A DNA stretch of 6,488 bases from an uncultured Spirochaetaceae bacterium (GTDB lineage: Bacteria > Spirochaetota > Spirochaetia > Treponematales > Treponemataceae). Of the stretch, positions 5,588 to 6,488 are shown piece by piece. Both the position numbers and the translations under genes were made by a program. The DNA lies in NCBI GenBank assembly GCA_902773215.1, contig CACYDQ010000392.1, positions 1 to 6,488 on the forward strand, given 5' to 3'. Below the pieces are notes generated by a model. It did not search any database and was not told where the DNA came from. It saw nothing but the letters and a program-made list of their open reading frames with translations. Positions within the stretch are counted from its first letter, which is position 1; every line of letters starts with the position of its first letter.

Positions 5588-6133
5588 CTACCTCACACGA
5601 CTGTATAAACCGGCAAGCTCATCGCGCCAGGAAGGACGGGAATCCTTGTCCTCCCACTCGATTATCTTCTTTATCTTGAAGTGCCGCATGTCATGAATGT
5701 TGGCGAACTCAAGCACGCCGAAACGTCCCTGACCTATATAAGTAATCCGCTCATTCTCGGAAAGCTTTTCCCTCTCGCTCAAGGTCGCAAGGGCACAGTC
5801 AAAGTGCAGGGGCTGCCCGTCCTCACGGTTCATCAGCGCGCTCCCCATATCCGCTATCGGAAGCCCACACTTGGGACAGACGGGCTTACCGCCCCCCTTG
5901 TAGGAACGGATGGCATCATCTTCCTCGCGCAGCTGCTCGGCCGGAAGGGTGTAGGTTGAGCGGAACGTGCTCTTCCTGAACAAGGGCTCCATATAGCGGG
6001 AATCCCTCTTCCGGGAAGAGCGGGAACTTCCCCCCGACTCCCTGTTGGACCGAGAGTCATGCCCCCGCCTGGATGAATATGACTGGCGGCTTCCCGCCCC
6101 GCGCCCCGATCTGGACCTTCTATCAGCACTCAT
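5588..6133 (-). CDS. Arg/Ser-rich protein with a C-terminal Cys/His zinc-binding core; function unknown
   Basis: A 181-residue hypothetical protein, counted from the ATG at 6133. Residues 2-46 are a disordered, strongly basic Arg/Ser-rich tail (for example SADRRSRSGRGAGSRQSYSS) of the kind that often binds nucleic acid. The folded part begins near residue 55. VCPKCGLPI (85-93; C86, C89) and PLHFDCAL (108-115; H110, C113) give a C-x2-C-x20-H-x2-C set, most likely one zinc site. ITYIGQGRFGVLEFAN (130-145) and FKIKKIIEWEDKD (152-164) follow. I recall similar zinc-core proteins in treponemes but know no function. A longer reading starts at 6160, but the promoter TATAAT lies between that codon and 6133, so 6133 is preferred. 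There is no Shine-Dalgarno site, and the -10 box is 7 nt from the ATG. RNA or ribosome association is a guess. Confidence 0.8.
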   Translation of the reverse strand: MSADRRSRSGRGAGSRQSYSSRRGHDSRSNRESGGSSRSSRKRDSRYMEPLFRKSTFRSTYTLPAEQLREEDDAIRSYKGGGKPVCPKCGLPIADMGSALMNREDGQPLHFDCALATLSEREKLSENERITYIGQGRFGVLEFANIHDMRHFKIKKIIEWEDKDSRPSWRDELAGLYSRVR

Positions 6134-6140
6134 ACAGCGT

Positions 6141-6146
6141 ATTATA
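6141..6146 (-). promoter_or_regulatory. Perfect -10 box (TATAAT) directly upstream of the zinc-protein start
   Basis: Minus-strand TATAAT separated by seven bases (ACGCTGT) from the ATG at 6133. Transcription would start on or next to the start codon, giving a leaderless mRNA. I see no good -35 box 16-18 nt upstream. The box is the main reason for choosing 6133 rather than 6160 as the start. Confidence 0.55.
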
Positions 6147-6187
6147 CTGACTTTCGGCATTGAATTCTAGGGGCAGGGACCTGAAGG

Positions 6188-6394
6188 TCACATAAACCTT
6201 TCCGCACTTCGTTCGGACATAGGCGGCCTCTCCACGATTTTTCCGCTCACGACCGTCGCAATGCGGTCCACGGCATTATCCACATAGTCAGTGTCCAGAA
6301 TCTTCTGTTTCAGCTCCGTTATACGCAATGCGATGGCGGCGCTGGAACGCTTCCCAGAAGATGAGCCTCGGGCCCTTTTTTTTGTAATCGGCAT
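6188..6394 (-). CDS. Small FlgM-like protein (possible anti-sigma-28 factor)
   Basis: A 68-residue protein from the ATG at 6394, supported by a GGAG site 8 nt upstream. The first 20 residues are basic and Ser-rich (MPITKKRARGSSSGKRSSAA). The rest, IALRITELKQKILDTDYVDN (21-40) followed by AVDRIATVVSGKIVE (41-55), resembles the C-terminal sigma-binding helices of FlgM, which have the form R-I-x-E-(L/I)-K-x-K-I-x-(D/N)-x-x-Y-...-A-D-x-I. FlgM holds back sigma-28 until the flagellar hook is complete. The usual longer FlgM N-terminus is missing, so this is either a shortened FlgM or an unrelated helical protein. Codons 4-7 contain a run of eight A (plus-strand T 6376-6383). The frame stays open to an ATG at 6478, so a longer product (96 residues) is possible. 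Confidence 0.5.
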   Translation of the reverse strand: MPITKKRARGSSSGKRSSAAIALRITELKQKILDTDYVDNAVDRIATVVSGKIVERPPMSERSAERFM

Positions 6395-6402
6395 TTTTGA
6401 AA

Positions 6403-6406
6403 CTCC
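6403..6406 (-). promoter_or_regulatory. Ribosome binding site of the FlgM-like gene
   Basis: Minus-strand GGAG, 8 nt before the ATG at 6394. This decides the start in favour of 6394 over 6478. The remaining sequence up to the right edge (6407-6488) shows no gene, tRNA or clear promoter that I can support. Confidence 0.55.
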
Positions 6407-6488
6407 GCGAAACCTTATGAGTAAATAACGAACAGGTTCTATCCCACTGACATCCAAAAGAGAGAACGCAAACCTCATTTGCTCGCAA

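Noticed and set aside
6134..6160. Upstream ATG at 6160 for the zinc protein (nine extra residues)
   Set aside because: The extension MPKVSIIRC overlaps a perfect TATAAT box and lacks an SD site; the ATG at 6133 fits better.
6178..6189. GACCT-GA-AGGTC inverted repeat at the end of the FlgM-like gene
   Set aside because: The loop is too tight for a stable terminator hairpin and no T-run follows.
6288..6488. Minus-strand open frame running in from the right edge, overlapping the FlgM-like gene
   Set aside because: No recognisable domain, and it competes with the SD-supported FlgM-like frame. It is kept only as a possible partner frame for slippage at the A8 tract.

Overview
All recognisable genes in this window lie on the minus strand, and there is no convincing plus-strand gene. 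The gene set suggests a spirochaete, probably a Treponema from an animal gut or mouth: a DUF2974/Mbeg1-like hydrolase, a diverged ProC-like reductase, a zinc-binding protein of a type I associate with treponemes, and a FlgM-like anti-sigma candidate. This is inference from protein style and gene order, since there is no rRNA or other marker to settle it. Base composition looks fairly GC-rich for a treponeme (by eye, not counted).

In transcription order, from the right edge leftwards: a short FlgM-like protein (6394-6188); an Arg/Ser-rich protein with a C-terminal Cys/His zinc-binding core (6133-5588); a tRNA-Leu(TAA) gene with its own promoter (5531-5446); a TatD-family metal-dependent nuclease (5423-4530); a small PNPOx-family flavin-binding protein (4432-4040); a diverged ProC-like oxidoreductase (4031-3216); an Mbeg1-like alpha/beta hydrolase (3145-2006); an OppC/DppC-type permease (2009-1203); an OppD/DppD-type ATPase (1193-222); and the N-terminal S4 domain of an RsuA-family pseudouridine synthase cut by the left edge (197-1).

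There appear to be several transcription units. The PNPOx and ProC-like genes form a tight pair behind a strong promoter whose spacer is a perfect inverted repeat. The Mbeg1-like gene has its own promoter preceded by two 15-bp direct repeats, and is coupled to oppC by an ATGA stop/start overlap; oppD follows 9 nt after oppC. No OppA, OppB or OppF gene is in view, so the permease half-set is an orphan or works with subunits encoded elsewhere. The tRNA and tatD are 22 nt apart and may be co-transcribed.

The most interesting signals are regulatory. At three genes (the pseudouridine synthase, the Mbeg1-like hydrolase and the zinc protein) a good -10 box lies only 6-7 nt before the ATG and no Shine-Dalgarno sequence is present, which predicts leaderless mRNAs. 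Other genes here have ordinary Shine-Dalgarno sites. The palindromes and direct repeats in the promoters of the PNPOx gene, the Mbeg1-like gene and the tRNA look like operator sites. No single dramatic new system is obvious; the best candidate for a novel functional unit is the Mbeg1-hydrolase/OppC/OppD cluster.
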